Origin: Cytophagaceae bacterium
GTDB taxonomy: Bacteria; Bacteroidota; Bacteroidia; Cytophagales; Flexibacteraceae
Direction: 5' to 3'
Assembly (NCBI GenBank): GCA_027490155.1
Contig: JAIXYP010000066.1
Location: 1-54,326, forward strand
DNA: 54,326 nt
Part shown: positions 18,245 to 26,971 of the stretch, in pieces
Layout of the letters: the number at the start of each line of letters is the position of its first letter
Numbering within the stretch: position 1 is the stretch's first letter
The notes under the pieces: generated by a model
Told to the model about the DNA's origin: nothing
Database searches by the model: none
Seen by the model: only the letters and a program-made list of their open reading frames with translations
Program-made: the position numbers and the translations under genes

Positions 18245-19456
18245 CTAAAACACCCTTACCCCCACAGTCGCCTCCAATGTCTCAGCGCTGAAACCGTGCA
18301 GCTTGAGCGATATGCCCGCCCTTACCCGATCCATGATCTCATACGTGGAGGTTAGGCGTTGATAGACTGCCCCTTGGTAGGCCAGTGGTTTATAGACATA
18401 GATGCCCAGCTGGGTATGGACGTTAACCTTATTGATGTGCAGGTCATGGCCCAGGGTAACGGCCCAACGGGTGATGTCCTTGCCCCGATATTCGGGCACG
18501 GTTTCCGAAAAGGGTTTCATCGTGTTGTTGTACATGTATTCCACCCCGCCTGTAAGGGCAGACTTAAGGCCCACCCGATAGGACAAAAATCCGCCCAGCA
18601 TGATGGTGCTGTACTTAGGCCCTGACGTCGGGAACGTCTCCGCAACTCCGAGCTGACCAACTACATATCCCTTTAGCTCGTGGCGCCATGCTGGTAGGCT
18701 ATCTGTTAGTGGGGTTACCGTTAGATTGCGTTGCCCTATTCGACGATAATCGGTTGGAGCCTGAACATAGTAATTGAGGCCAACAGATAGGGCAGGCATA
18801 TTGAGGCCATAGTTGGGCATGGTGTAGCTTCCGTTGCTATAATGGGTCAAGACTAACCCAGATCGTAACCAAAGCTGAGGCGTAATAGCGGTGCTATAGG
18901 TCAGGCTGCCTTGTAACAGGGCCGTGATTGGACTACCAATAGCGACGTTGAGCGGGTTGCTGTTAAGATCCCATGGACTACTAGACCATGTTGGCCCGAA
19001 CCCTGCTCGAAACAAGATTTTATGACGTTGACGTCGTAGGACGTGGGTCTCCATGAAGATGGCCGCCGCAACCGAAGTGCCCAAAATGCGATTGGGGCCA
19101 TTGCTATTAACCAAAAGGGTATAGCCAAAATGCGCCCCACGATAGGCATTGAGCCATGGACGGCTAATGAGATGCCTAGGCATGATATCGAGCTGGGCAC
19201 CAAAGGTTGGCTCGTAAGCGAGGTGAGCTACCTCCTTGCCTTGGCCTAGGACAAATCCGCGTAATAGCTGAAAGCCATAGCCCCTGATGACAGGTTCTTG
19301 TTGTGGTTCTAGGCTATCCTGCTGGGCCCAACTTGCGTTCAAGAGGCCTAACCAACAGAATAGCAACAAGCCCAACCGATACCAACTACGAGACCTATAG
19401 GCACCTAAGAGCCTAGGCAATGAGAGTAGGTGCGCTAGATGGTTACTATCGGGCAT
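18245..19456 (-). CDS. Outer-membrane PagL-like lipid A deacylase/acyloxyacyl hydrolase family
   Basis: The 403-residue protein begins with a signal peptide (RLGLLLFCWLGLLNASWA) and continues as alternating short hydrophobic strands, as in an outer-membrane beta-barrel. The motif LTHYSNGSYTMPNYGLNMP near residue 203 matches the PagL active-site pattern, with H205 and S207 as the expected His and Ser. PagL removes the 3-linked acyl chain of lipid A; related Bacteroidota proteins are longer, as here. The ATG at 19456 is preferred to a TTG 18 codons upstream because it places the signal peptide closer to the N-terminus. Activity is inferred from the motif, and a non-enzymatic barrel cannot be excluded. 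Confidence 0.75.
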   Translation of the reverse strand: MPDSNHLAHLLSLPRLLGAYRSRSWYRLGLLLFCWLGLLNASWAQQDSLEPQQEPVIRGYGFQLLRGFVLGQGKEVAHLAYEPTFGAQLDIMPRHLISRPWLNAYRGAHFGYTLLVNSNGPNRILGTSVAAAIFMETHVLRRQRHKILFRAGFGPTWSSSPWDLNSNPLNVAIGSPITALLQGSLTYSTAITPQLWLRSGLVLTHYSNGSYTMPNYGLNMPALSVGLNYYVQAPTDYRRIGQRNLTVTPLTDSLPAWRHELKGYVVGQLGVAETFPTSGPKYSTIMLGGFLSYRVGLKSALTGGVEYMYNNTMKPFSETVPEYRGKDITRWAVTLGHDLHINKVNVHTQLGIYVYKPLAYQGAVYQRLTSTYEIMDRVRAGISLKLHGFSAETLEATVGVRVF

Positions 19457-19771
19457 TAAACAATTAGCAGAATTCGGATGAGCTGGTATTGCTACAAATG
19501 TAGGGGCCAAGGGCTATTTCTGTATCTGGCCAAACTTTGGCATCAGCATTAGCTAGGGCAATGGCTAAGGTTAGCAGATCATCCAAGGGATAACTACTCC
19601 TGACCCCGAACGAAAAAGCCATGCCCCACATTGTGTGCAGGACATGGCTTACGGAGTTCGCAGATCGACTTAGGCACTCGATCCCGACTCATCCCGCAAA
19701 GGGTATAGTACCAATCAATAGAATCAGATTAGCAACCCAATCTATTGATCTGGACCTCATTGCTAGGGATG
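19457..19771. other. Intergenic region with CotH terminator
   Basis: It holds the terminator at 19611-19650 and otherwise no recognisable feature. Confidence 0.5.
19611..19650 (-). terminator. Terminator after the CotH gene
   Basis: On the minus strand AAGCCATG and CATGGCTT form a stem around a 19-nt loop that itself contains CACA/TGTG, followed by TTTTCG. Confidence 0.65.
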
Positions 19772-22174
19772 CTATTGCAGGGCTATACGGCCCGTGAAAA
19801 CTTGTCCCGCTTGCTGGATCCGCCAAGCATAAACGCCCTTAGGCAAATGCCCTAACTGATAACTCGCATCTGGTTGGCCATCTTGACTTGTGGATTGATC
19901 CTGCAATACAACCTGTCCAGTGGCATTAATAATCGTGAGTTGGTAGGAGCTATTGGTCGGCACTCTGAACTGGATGGTCCCTTTGGTAGGGTTAGGATAA
20001 ACCATAATGGGTTGACTTTGACCTAGCTGGCCCTCAAGGGAGGTGATGCAGGCATTGGTGTACCCAGGAGTGGTGTTGGAGGTAGCAACAAAGGCAGCAT
20101 TAGGGGCAGTCCCGCATAGTGACTGCGACACGTTGGCTGTCTGCGCCCCAAAGGTGACAGAGTCAAGCACTTGGCCCGTAGTGGTGGTTAGCAATATGGT
20201 TTCACCAGCCGAGCTAAGTTTGAACTTGACGTGGACCTCGCCAGCGGCGGTGTCATTATCTGCCCAGATGAAGAGGTAGCCACCAGCCGGGATTGAAACA
20301 TCGAGTGGTAGGGCAGATTTGGTTTTGTCCAACGGGTCATCAGTGAGGTAGAGACCTGTTAGGCTAATGGGTGCGGTGGTGGTGTTCCGCAGCTCGATCC
20401 AGTCTTCAAATTGGCCAGCACCATCAGCGGTATCTGTTTGGTTGACGGCCAAAAATTCGTTGATGACCAGATCACCTGGGTTGATGGTAGCAGTTGCAGC
20501 CACAAGCTCAAAAAACTCAAACTCGGCCCTAGCTGGCAGGTGGATGCCGGCATTGGCATTTTCGGCATAGACGTAATACTGCATCACGTTGGCCGAGACC
20601 ACAAACTTGGCTCCATAAACCTGATCATTAGCGGCACCATCGTCATGGCGGCCATCATCGTACATCCGGACGTAGTTAAATTTTTTCCACTTAGCATCCC
20701 GATAGCCTAGGCGAACTAGGGCAGTGCCAGCATTGGCCCTAACCGTCAGCCGCGCAGTATCCTGATAGGCGGGTGCAATAGGGTTGAAACCTAGAACGGA
20801 CACCACAGGCTGTATTGCGGTGATCGAGGCTTGGGTGCTGAGATAGGTAATGCGTGGGTTCATCAAGGTCTGGATACCCATCGTCACTTGGCTGCCACCC
20901 GGTCCTGGAGGGCCTGTTGGTGCTGGCTGGGTTAGGCCAGCCTGAAACTGCGCATAGGTATAGAACTTGTTCCGATCGACATTTACGGAGGAGTCAGCGA
21001 TAGCTTGCATGGCCTGCACACGGGCGATGTAGGTACGGCTCGTAAACTGCTCGTCCAGAATGGTGCGGATATGCGACAAGTACCGCCGTTTGAATTCGGG
21101 GATGGCCAGCAGTTTGCTAATCAGTGGGCGGGCTGCATTGGTTTCGTGCAGTAGTGGGGTCATCTGTTGGCATTGGACAGCAGACAGATTGCCAAGCCCC
21201 GTTTGGGTGAAGCCTGCGAAGTTCATGTTCAGGTCCCACATCACGGGGTTGAACCTGAGGTTATCGTCTTGGCTGAGGTAGTAGTTTTGGGCAAAGTTGC
21301 CAGAATAGCTATCTAGGTTGACCATTACGTTATTAAGGGCCAGCATCCAGAGAACACGATCCACATCTATGTGCCGGTCGATGAAGGTATTGGCGTTATT
21401 AAGTGTATCCATTAAGCGGATAAGCTCACGCCAGCCATAGGTGCTATTCATTTCATAGGCACGGCTATACAAGGCCGAGTCACGACCTAGGTATTGTAAG
21501 GATGGGAGGGCATTGTTGCCAGGGCCAGCACCGCCCACTGGGGTGCATTTGAAGAACGGTCGGTTATCACCCTTAAAGTGCTTTTCGACAAACTTTTTAC
21601 CCACATGCTCGACGTTGGTATAGAGACCCAAGTAATTCCCATTGACATAGACCCGAGCGAAGTTGGCATCGGGTGCTTCCATGTATTGCCGAACGATCTC
21701 GTAGCCTAAAACCTCTCGCACAAAACTAGGATCCCGAAAACCATTGCTGAGCTTGATGTCGGTATAGCCTTTGTAGGACTGATTTTTGTAATGGTCCAGC
21801 TCAATGTGGAACGGGTTCTTGACATTGTTGGCGTTGTAGCTGCTGTTGCCTTTGTATTTGACACCGACGGAGTCATATACAACACCATTGATGCGAGCGT
21901 TGCCCATGATGTAGCCTTCGCTACCTGCCATGGCGGTATCGAGCATATAGTCCCAATTGCTTTGGGTAAACGTGAGCTCGATGACCTGGACCTTGTTGAG
22001 GTAATAGAAGCCATCTTGAGCAGAGGCCCCCAAAGGCATCATTCCCATGACCACCATAGCTACGACCATCAGGGCCATCAGCCGCTTCCGCAGGACGTGA
22101 TGGATCGGTTGTTGCCGCACTGGTAGCTGAGGCTCAAACAAAATTGGTCGAATGGGTATGATGGGTTGGTCCAT
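19772..22174 (-). CDS. CotH-kinase and lamin-tail domain protein, T9SS cargo
   Basis: The 800-residue protein has a hydrophobic signal segment at about residues 32-50 (LMALMVVAMVVMGMMPLGA). Residues about 60-420 are a CotH-type kinase fold, with VGVKYKGNSSYNANNVKNPF, KLSNGFRDPSFVREVLGYE, VNGNYLGLYTNVEHVGKKF and MWDLNMNFAG. A lamin-tail domain follows (LVINEFLAVNQTDTADG, then EDWIELRNTTTAPISLTGLY and YLFIWADND). The last 75 residues are a type A T9SS sorting domain starting at VYPNPTKGTIQF and ending LPKGVYAWRI. CotH proteins phosphorylate surface proteins in spore formers; in Bacteroidota they are secreted and their substrates are unknown. The protein should be attached to or released from the outer membrane after CTD cleavage. 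Confidence 0.93.
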   Translation of the reverse strand: MDQPIIPIRPILFEPQLPVRQQPIHHVLRKRLMALMVVAMVVMGMMPLGASAQDGFYYLNKVQVIELTFTQSNWDYMLDTAMAGSEGYIMGNARINGVVYDSVGVKYKGNSSYNANNVKNPFHIELDHYKNQSYKGYTDIKLSNGFRDPSFVREVLGYEIVRQYMEAPDANFARVYVNGNYLGLYTNVEHVGKKFVEKHFKGDNRPFFKCTPVGGAGPGNNALPSLQYLGRDSALYSRAYEMNSTYGWRELIRLMDTLNNANTFIDRHIDVDRVLWMLALNNVMVNLDSYSGNFAQNYYLSQDDNLRFNPVMWDLNMNFAGFTQTGLGNLSAVQCQQMTPLLHETNAARPLISKLLAIPEFKRRYLSHIRTILDEQFTSRTYIARVQAMQAIADSSVNVDRNKFYTYAQFQAGLTQPAPTGPPGPGGSQVTMGIQTLMNPRITYLSTQASITAIQPVVSVLGFNPIAPAYQDTARLTVRANAGTALVRLGYRDAKWKKFNYVRMYDDGRHDDGAANDQVYGAKFVVSANVMQYYVYAENANAGIHLPARAEFEFFELVAATATINPGDLVINEFLAVNQTDTADGAGQFEDWIELRNTTTAPISLTGLYLTDDPLDKTKSALPLDVSIPAGGYLFIWADNDTAAGEVHVKFKLSSAGETILLTTTTGQVLDSVTFGAQTANVSQSLCGTAPNAAFVATSNTTPGYTNACITSLEGQLGQSQPIMVYPNPTKGTIQFRVPTNSSYQLTIINATGQVVLQDQSTSQDGQPDASYQLGHLPKGVYAWRIQQAGQVFTGRIALQ

Positions 22175-22277
22175 GTTATGCCAGTGTTAACTATTGGCAA
22201 GACTAACATAACATTCTTAAAGTTGGAATCCAACCTAATTTATCGACCAGTAGTCCCTAGAGAGCCCTTAAGTGGGA

Positions 22278-23798
22278 TTATTGACCCAGTTGAACCCGCT
22301 CTACAAGGGCTTTCCAGACCAAAACCATGGCCCAAGTGTCTCGTTCGGCGTATGCCCTGAGCTTCCTGATGGCCTCTTCTTTTTCCAAACCATCTGGCTG
22401 GTGGAAGATGATCTCACACTGGCGGGCAGCGGCAAACCCGTCCGAAACCTCAAGGTCCGCAAATCCTTCGCCTGGGCACAGCGCCGGCAGCACCTTTTTG
22501 AGTGAGTTTGAGGCGCCAAGCTCAGGCAGTTTGATCCAGCCCTGGACGAATGGTTGACGCAGGTCCTTGACCAAGTGGCGGGTCTGGAGCAAGGTTGAGG
22601 CTAGTTCTTGCGCAGGAATCGGTAATGGCAAGGTAGTTTCTTGCATATAGTCTGCCATGGTCGAAATCGTCTTGAGTTCGGCAGCGGCATCATAAGCTAA
22701 CAGCGTCTGTGCCCCTTTGCATAAGTAGGCAAAGGCCACCGCCATCGTGATGTACGGGTGGTCACCAGGTTGCAACATCGACAGAGCCGAAACCGCTGGA
22801 GCCCCCTCATACTCTATCCGATGGGTACTGAGGATAAAGGGGATACTTTCGTAAGGGTGGGTGCCTTCGTATTGTGGCACCACCAACTGTATAAACTCAA
22901 TATCAAAGAATACCATCGGGTAAGTCAATCCCTTAAGCCAATCCTGCAATTTTAGTTGCAGTTTTTGTGCTTCTGCCGCTGAGACCTTGGGTGGCGCAAC
23001 GTTTTTGGGCAAAAGGTTAGCAGGTACCTCGTTCAGGTGCCGATAGCCTTCGTCAATGAGGGCAAGTTTGGCCTCGATGCCCAGCCCACTGACTTGCAGA
23101 ATTTCTTCGCCCCCTATCGAGCCCCAACATTGGCTCATGAAATCGCAAGGGTATGGCTGGAAACAGTGCTTACCAACCTCAACCGATGGCAAGACTCCAA
23201 CCTGTAACATCGTGAGTTGCTCGGCCACTCGTCGTTTGACCTCGGCCTGCCTACGCCGCACGTCTGGAGTGATAGGGTGCAGCTTGAAAAACTTCTCGAT
23301 GCTAAGCATGCCCTTGCGCCGATAAGTATTGTCCACTGTCACGAGGTTGAAACTCCGCAGGCCAAGGGTATTGTTGATGACGTAGTATTGCAGGGCAGCA
23401 TCCTTGAAGAAAACAGCACTCAGGTGGACCGAGCTTTTGACCTCAAAGGCATGCCAACCGTCAGGCTTCAGGACCAAAATATCCAGGATAGCAACCACAC
23501 CGCTATACATAAAGGCAGCCTCATAGATCACTTTGTGGCCGTTCCTGATAGCCTCAGCCGTTTTGGCGACTGCTTCCTTTTGTTGCCAACCATGCTCGAC
23601 ACTACAATCAATGCCGCCCGGGAACAGCTGATGGGCCAGACGTCCCACCTGATGGCCACGATCGAACAAGGCCTTCTGGAGTACAGAGGGGGCCTCGCGC
23701 AGGTTGTAGTGGTTCTTGTAAAGATAGAGCGACTTGAGGCACTGGACGCCACGTAGGTAGCTGGACTTGGATAAGATGGCCTTCGGAGCTATTGCCAT
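22278..23798 (-). CDS. DUF2779 protein with Cas4-like nuclease and DnaQ-like regions
   Basis: The 506-residue protein begins LSKSSYLRGVQCLKSLYLYK, typical of the family. Residues about 90-125 (YEAAFMYSGVVAILDILVL, then FEVKSS) form a PD-(D/E)xK nuclease core with the Asp and the ExK present. Cysteines near residue 220-232 (KHCFQPYPCDFMSQCW) resemble the iron-sulfur or zinc cluster positions of Cas4/AddB-like nucleases. The C-terminal half is the DUF2779 domain with VFFDIEFIQLVVPQYEG, an RNase H-like exonuclease entry motif (D-x-E). The ATG at 23798 is preferred over a TTG two codons earlier. Function is unknown; nucleic-acid processing is inferred. No CRISPR locus is nearby. Confidence 0.85.
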   Translation of the reverse strand: MAIAPKAILSKSSYLRGVQCLKSLYLYKNHYNLREAPSVLQKALFDRGHQVGRLAHQLFPGGIDCSVEHGWQQKEAVAKTAEAIRNGHKVIYEAAFMYSGVVAILDILVLKPDGWHAFEVKSSVHLSAVFFKDAALQYYVINNTLGLRSFNLVTVDNTYRRKGMLSIEKFFKLHPITPDVRRRQAEVKRRVAEQLTMLQVGVLPSVEVGKHCFQPYPCDFMSQCWGSIGGEEILQVSGLGIEAKLALIDEGYRHLNEVPANLLPKNVAPPKVSAAEAQKLQLKLQDWLKGLTYPMVFFDIEFIQLVVPQYEGTHPYESIPFILSTHRIEYEGAPAVSALSMLQPGDHPYITMAVAFAYLCKGAQTLLAYDAAAELKTISTMADYMQETTLPLPIPAQELASTLLQTRHLVKDLRQPFVQGWIKLPELGASNSLKKVLPALCPGEGFADLEVSDGFAAARQCEIIFHQPDGLEKEEAIRKLRAYAERDTWAMVLVWKALVERVQLGQ

Positions 23799-23856
23799 GG
23801 GCAAGCGTCAACGGATGGAGGGAAGTAGATTGGTTTGTGGGGGTTGGTTGCCTGCG

Positions 23857-23885
23857 CCAAGCTAAGAACATGGCATTTAGCTTGG
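23857..23885 (-). terminator. Stem-loop after the NeuD-like gene
   Basis: CCAAGCTAA and TTAGCTTGG form a perfect 9-bp stem around an 11-nt loop, about 10 bp beyond the stop codon of the hexapeptide gene. There is no T tract, so termination is uncertain. Confidence 0.45.
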
Positions 23886-23894
23886 TGTTTAGAC

Positions 23895-24527
23895 CTAGAC
23901 CTTAACAGCAGGGTTGCCAAAGACGGTTTGTTTGTCTGGCACATCTTGCACAACGACAGAACCCGCACCGACCCTCGCGCCTCGCCCAATCTTAATGCCT
24001 GGGACAATGATGGCTCCTTGGCCGATAAAAGCCTCAGCGCCAATGGTGGCCCCGTTGCCGATGATTGCACCGGCCCTAACTTGTACGAGGTCGCCTAAGG
24101 TTGCCTCATAGTCCACCAGGGCACCAGCATGGAGCATGCAGTGGTTGCCCAAATTGGCCCCAGCCGAAACTACCGCATTTGGTCCAAAAAGTGTCCCGTT
24201 AGCAATGATAGCTGATGCGGCAATCGATGCCGTAGGATGCAGCGCATTACAAGGCATGATTTTACGTCCTTCGATCAAGAAACCCGTTAGGCTACGGCGA
24301 AGGGCCATATCATCAGTGGCGACGAAGGCTTCGCACTTTTTGCCTATGAGCTTGAGGTATTTTTCGTCATCGGTGGCGCCAAGTACTGGCACGTTGTCAA
24401 ACTCCTTTCCGTGTAGGCTGGCGTCATCATCCAAAAATCCATAGACAACGATTTGGTTAGCGACAAATATCTCGAGGGCCAATCGGCCAAGGGCTCCCGC
24501 CCCAAAGATGATTACTGGGTTTTCCAT
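23895..24527 (-). CDS. NeuD/PglD-like hexapeptide protein lacking catalytic His
   Basis: The 210-residue protein has the NeuD/PglD layout: a Rossmann-like N-terminus (VIIFGAGALGRLALEIF) that binds sugar nucleotide, then a left-handed beta-helix of hexapeptide repeats (ASAIIANGTLFGPNAVVSAG and on). In active sugar O/N-acyltransferases the helix carries VDHDC and a nearby HIxPG. Here the equivalents read VDYEA (Y140) and LVQVRAG, so both histidines are missing. It may be catalytically inactive, use another residue, or bind only. The repeat set is complete, so truncation is not the cause. A TATCTTTG promoter element lies 47-60 bp upstream. A related but intact gene is at 31326. Confidence 0.85.
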   Translation of the reverse strand: MENPVIIFGAGALGRLALEIFVANQIVVYGFLDDDASLHGKEFDNVPVLGATDDEKYLKLIGKKCEAFVATDDMALRRSLTGFLIEGRKIMPCNALHPTASIAASAIIANGTLFGPNAVVSAGANLGNHCMLHAGALVDYEATLGDLVQVRAGAIIGNGATIGAEAFIGQGAIIVPGIKIGRGARVGAGSVVVQDVPDKQTVFGNPAVKV

Positions 24528-24580
24528 TTTTTGATTTTCAGAGGCAGAGTAGGCAATAGCCTAGACTAAGCTCCGTCGCA

Positions 24581-24588
24581 CAAAGATA
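24581..24588 (-). promoter_or_regulatory. -7 promoter element (NeuD-like gene)
   Basis: The minus strand reads TATCTTTG, a full match to TAnnTTTG, placing the transcript start about 47 nt ahead of the ATG at 24527. Confidence 0.55.
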
Positions 24589-24662
24589 ATCCCGAACAGA
24601 CCTGAACACTACTATGCTGATCACTGCCTAGGCAATGCGCTTTTGGCCCCAGCCACAATGCC

Positions 24663-25499
24663 TTACTCAGGGCAAAGCCCCAAGGCAACACCAAATCGGA
24701 TATCGCCACGGCCAGGTGCGCCTTGTAACGCTTTGGTTGGCCCACTTCCCTCGGATATGAAGTAATAACCTGCGCCGATGAAATTATCGATCGTGATCAG
24801 GTCTTTGATAATGACCTGCAAACCAACCACGCCCCCTGCACCTATTTGGTTGTATTTGTTGTTGTTGGTCTGCTCGTTACGGTACCTAACATAGCCACCC
24901 ATATAGCCACCATGGAATACGCCACGGGAGTCCTTCCAGATGTATTTTCGGTATTCGGGCGCAAAACTAAAAACCTCATACGTGATGTCATCCCTTCTCC
25001 GGCTACCGAAGAATAAGTTAAAGGTAACGGTGTGCTTTTTAGCCAACTGCACCTCGGGCATGATCGAAATCAGCCCAAACGGAATATCAAGTAGGTTGAT
25101 CTTGATATTGAAGTGTTTATTTGGTTTGTTGATATCAAAAATGGAGGTTTTCCGCACCCGACCTTTGGGTTTTGCGCTTGGTTCCTCGGTTGGGTTTAGG
25201 CCTGTAGGCGTTGTGCTTGCAGATTGAAACGCATGCGTGTCTTCGCCAACCAAACCAGTGTAAGATGCCGTCGGTAGGCCGAACGATTGCGCCAAGGTGG
25301 CTGGGCTGCTCAAGACATCGAGCGCTGTGAGGCGTTGGCCAAATTGCTGGCTTGGTCGCTCTGCCTCGTCTTCGAGGTAGTTATCAAGACCTTGCCCATG
25401 GGTGGCGAATGATCCGAACAAGGTGGTCAACACTATCAAGGATAGGGCATAGCGTGATTGCGTACCAAGAAATTGGAAATATCTTGAAGGGCTTCTCAT
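24663..25499 (-). CDS. DUF3575-like outer-membrane barrel protein
   Basis: The 278-residue protein has a signal peptide (YALSLIVLTTLFGSFATHGQ), a polar linker to about residue 125, and a C-terminal barrel-like domain. That domain starts FNIKINLLDIPFGLISIMPE and continues KKHTVTFNLFFGS, FSFAPEYRKYIWKDSRGVF and HGGYMGGYVRYRNEQ, as in DUF3575 proteins. Glycine and aromatic residues alternate as in short outer-membrane barrels. The last residues (GVALGLCPE) do not end in the usual aromatic. Function is unknown, probably structural in the envelope. It is a single gene with its own promoter element upstream. Confidence 0.75.
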   Translation of the reverse strand: MRSPSRYFQFLGTQSRYALSLIVLTTLFGSFATHGQGLDNYLEDEAERPSQQFGQRLTALDVLSSPATLAQSFGLPTASYTGLVGEDTHAFQSASTTPTGLNPTEEPSAKPKGRVRKTSIFDINKPNKHFNIKINLLDIPFGLISIMPEVQLAKKHTVTFNLFFGSRRRDDITYEVFSFAPEYRKYIWKDSRGVFHGGYMGGYVRYRNEQTNNNKYNQIGAGGVVGLQVIIKDLITIDNFIGAGYYFISEGSGPTKALQGAPGRGDIRFGVALGLCPE

Positions 25500-25578
25500 A
25501 GGTGGGGTTCAGGTATAGGTTAGGTGGGAATAGAGGGTGGTATTGGCCCTAGGGTACTTGTGAATACGGTCCTGACCT

Positions 25579-25586
25579 CAAAAGTA
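25579..25586 (-). promoter_or_regulatory. -7 promoter element (DUF3575 gene)
   Basis: The minus strand reads TACTTTTG, matching TAnnTTTG, about 80 bp upstream of the ATG at 25499. Confidence 0.5.
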
Positions 25587-25742
25587 AACTGTCAGCCAGC
25601 CAAAAGGTAAGGTAAAAATTGGCATCAACCAGCTATGGCCTGTTTGTTGGGTTTCTTGATTTGGTTGCTAGTGGGCTATTGGTCAAGATTCTGGTCCTTA
25701 TTTTGCACCTTGGTATGCATCAGAATTAACGAAATTTGGACC

Positions 25743-26261
25743 ATGAACACGAACCTAGCGATCAAGTCGAATCATCAAAATCGCCAAACAGCGCTACTCC
25801 GGCCGCTTTGGCTAGGTCTGGTATTGTTGCTCCCAGGCCTCCTGCTGACATCAGGACTGGCCGAGGCGCAAGCCCGCAAACACAAACCTGCCACCGAAAT
25901 CACGACCACAGTACCTATGCCGTTACCTGTCATTAGCTGGGATGCCAAAACCTTTGACTTTGGCCAGCTGAAACAAGGTGAAAAAACCACGACCAGTTAT
26001 AGCTTTACCAACACCGGAGATGCCCCCTTGGTCATCAGCAACGTACAAATCACTTGCGGTTGCACGGCTACCGAATGGAGCCGAAGGCCTTTGGCCCCGA
26101 AAGAAACCAGCAAAATTACCGTCACGTTTAACAGTGCTGGCAAAATGGGGCGTCAGAATAAAATCATCACGGTCATCAGCAATGCCGAAAAAATCGAGGA
26201 GCAACTCACCTTGAGCGGTGTTGTCCTCCCGGCAGACACCAAAACAGAAACTGCCAAGTAG
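25743..26261 (+). CDS. DUF1573 exported protein
   Basis: The 172-residue protein has a signal peptide (LWLGLVLLLPGLLLTSGLAEA) and a single Ig-like DUF1573 domain: FDFGQLKQGEKTTTSYSFTN, TGDAPLVISNVQITCGCT, then a NSAGKMGRQNKIITVISNA strand pair. The conserved TCGCT cysteine pair is present. An upstream in-frame ATG at 25635 would add a second hydrophobic segment; the ATG at 25743 places the signal peptide sensibly and is preferred. These small proteins are periplasmic or surface, with no known activity. The gene ends 7 bp from the convergent DUF423 gene. Confidence 0.85.
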   Translation: MNTNLAIKSNHQNRQTALLRPLWLGLVLLLPGLLLTSGLAEAQARKHKPATEITTTVPMPLPVISWDAKTFDFGQLKQGEKTTTSYSFTNTGDAPLVISNVQITCGCTATEWSRRPLAPKETSKITVTFNSAGKMGRQNKIITVISNAEKIEEQLTLSGVVLPADTKTETAK

Positions 26262-26268
26262 CTCTTAC

Positions 26269-26658
26269 CTATTTGTTCAGGTTCCAGATGCTCATCGCAA
26301 CGAATATCCACCCAAGGATAAACCCAAGGCCGCCGATAGGAGCCACTGCTCCTAGTTTGGTATAGTTGGTCAGGGCTAAAGTGTATAGCGATCCGCTGAA
26401 GAATATCATTCCGACCACAAATGCCCAAGCCGCACGGCCCAGCCAAACCTGAAGGCTCGGCTCAGGATAGGTACGGGCAATGAGGGCAACCAGCACCAAG
26501 GCCAAGACATGGTACATCTGGTAACGGTTGGCAGTTTCAAAGGTGTCAGCCCTGCCTGTGGCCGCCAAAGTTGCCTTTAGTCCATGGGCACCAAAGGCGC
26601 CAATGCCAACTGTCAAAGCGCCCAGCAGGGCCGCTATCGGTAACCAAGTCTTGTCCAT
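26269..26658 (-). CDS. DUF423 (YgdD/TMEM256-type) membrane protein
   Basis: The 129-residue protein has four membrane segments. The family hallmark LGALTVGIGAFGAHGLK is at residues 12-28, followed by ANRYQMYHVLALVLVAL and FSGSLYTLALTNYTKLGAVAPIGGL. It is full length. The function of DUF423 is not established. The promoter element sits so close (five bases before the ATG) that the mRNA should be leaderless or nearly so. Confidence 0.92.
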   Translation of the reverse strand: MDKTWLPIAALLGALTVGIGAFGAHGLKATLAATGRADTFETANRYQMYHVLALVLVALIARTYPEPSLQVWLGRAAWAFVVGMIFFSGSLYTLALTNYTKLGAVAPIGGLGFILGWIFVAMSIWNLNK

Positions 26659-26663
26659 GGGGG

Positions 26664-26671
26664 CAAAGATA
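26664..26671 (-). promoter_or_regulatory. -7 element directly before the DUF423 ATG
   Basis: The minus strand reads TATCTTTG-CCCCC-ATG. With initiation expected about 6-7 nt after the motif, the transcript would start at or next to the start codon. Confidence 0.55.
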
Positions 26672-26833
26672 AGGGGTTTGGTTGGTGGTGAGGAACAGTG
26701 TACCTTATCCCTTAAGGTATTTGTTACCTTGCTTAATTCGGCCGTGCTATTATTACTTTACATTTTCGGTAATTGCGGGTGACGGATTTCAGCCATTTAG
26801 GCACTTGCTTTTTTTCCTGTAAGGCCAATAGCC

Positions 26834-26971
26834 CTATATAAAATCCTGCTCGATCTTGTAAAGCATCACACTCAAGGCCTCTTCCACAAATTGGTCGATC
26901 ATGGTTTGTGTCTGCGCTTGGGCGGCTTCAAAGGATAAGGTAACAGGAGTCAAATTGAGCGCCTCAAAGGT
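26834..26971 (-). other. Open reading extension after the Fic stop codon
   Basis: Immediately after the TAA of the Fic gene the same frame stays open for 45 codons and ends in TAG at 26834-26836. It encodes LNLTPVTLSFEAAQAQTQ and then IDQFVEEALSVMLYKIEQDF, which looks like a real helical peptide. A TTG at 26953 or an ATG at 26902 could start an independent small protein. Otherwise it is the lost C-terminus of the Fic protein after a nonsense change, or a readthrough product. The rest of the 313-bp gap up to the DUF423 gene shows nothing more than that gene's promoter. Confidence 0.35.
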
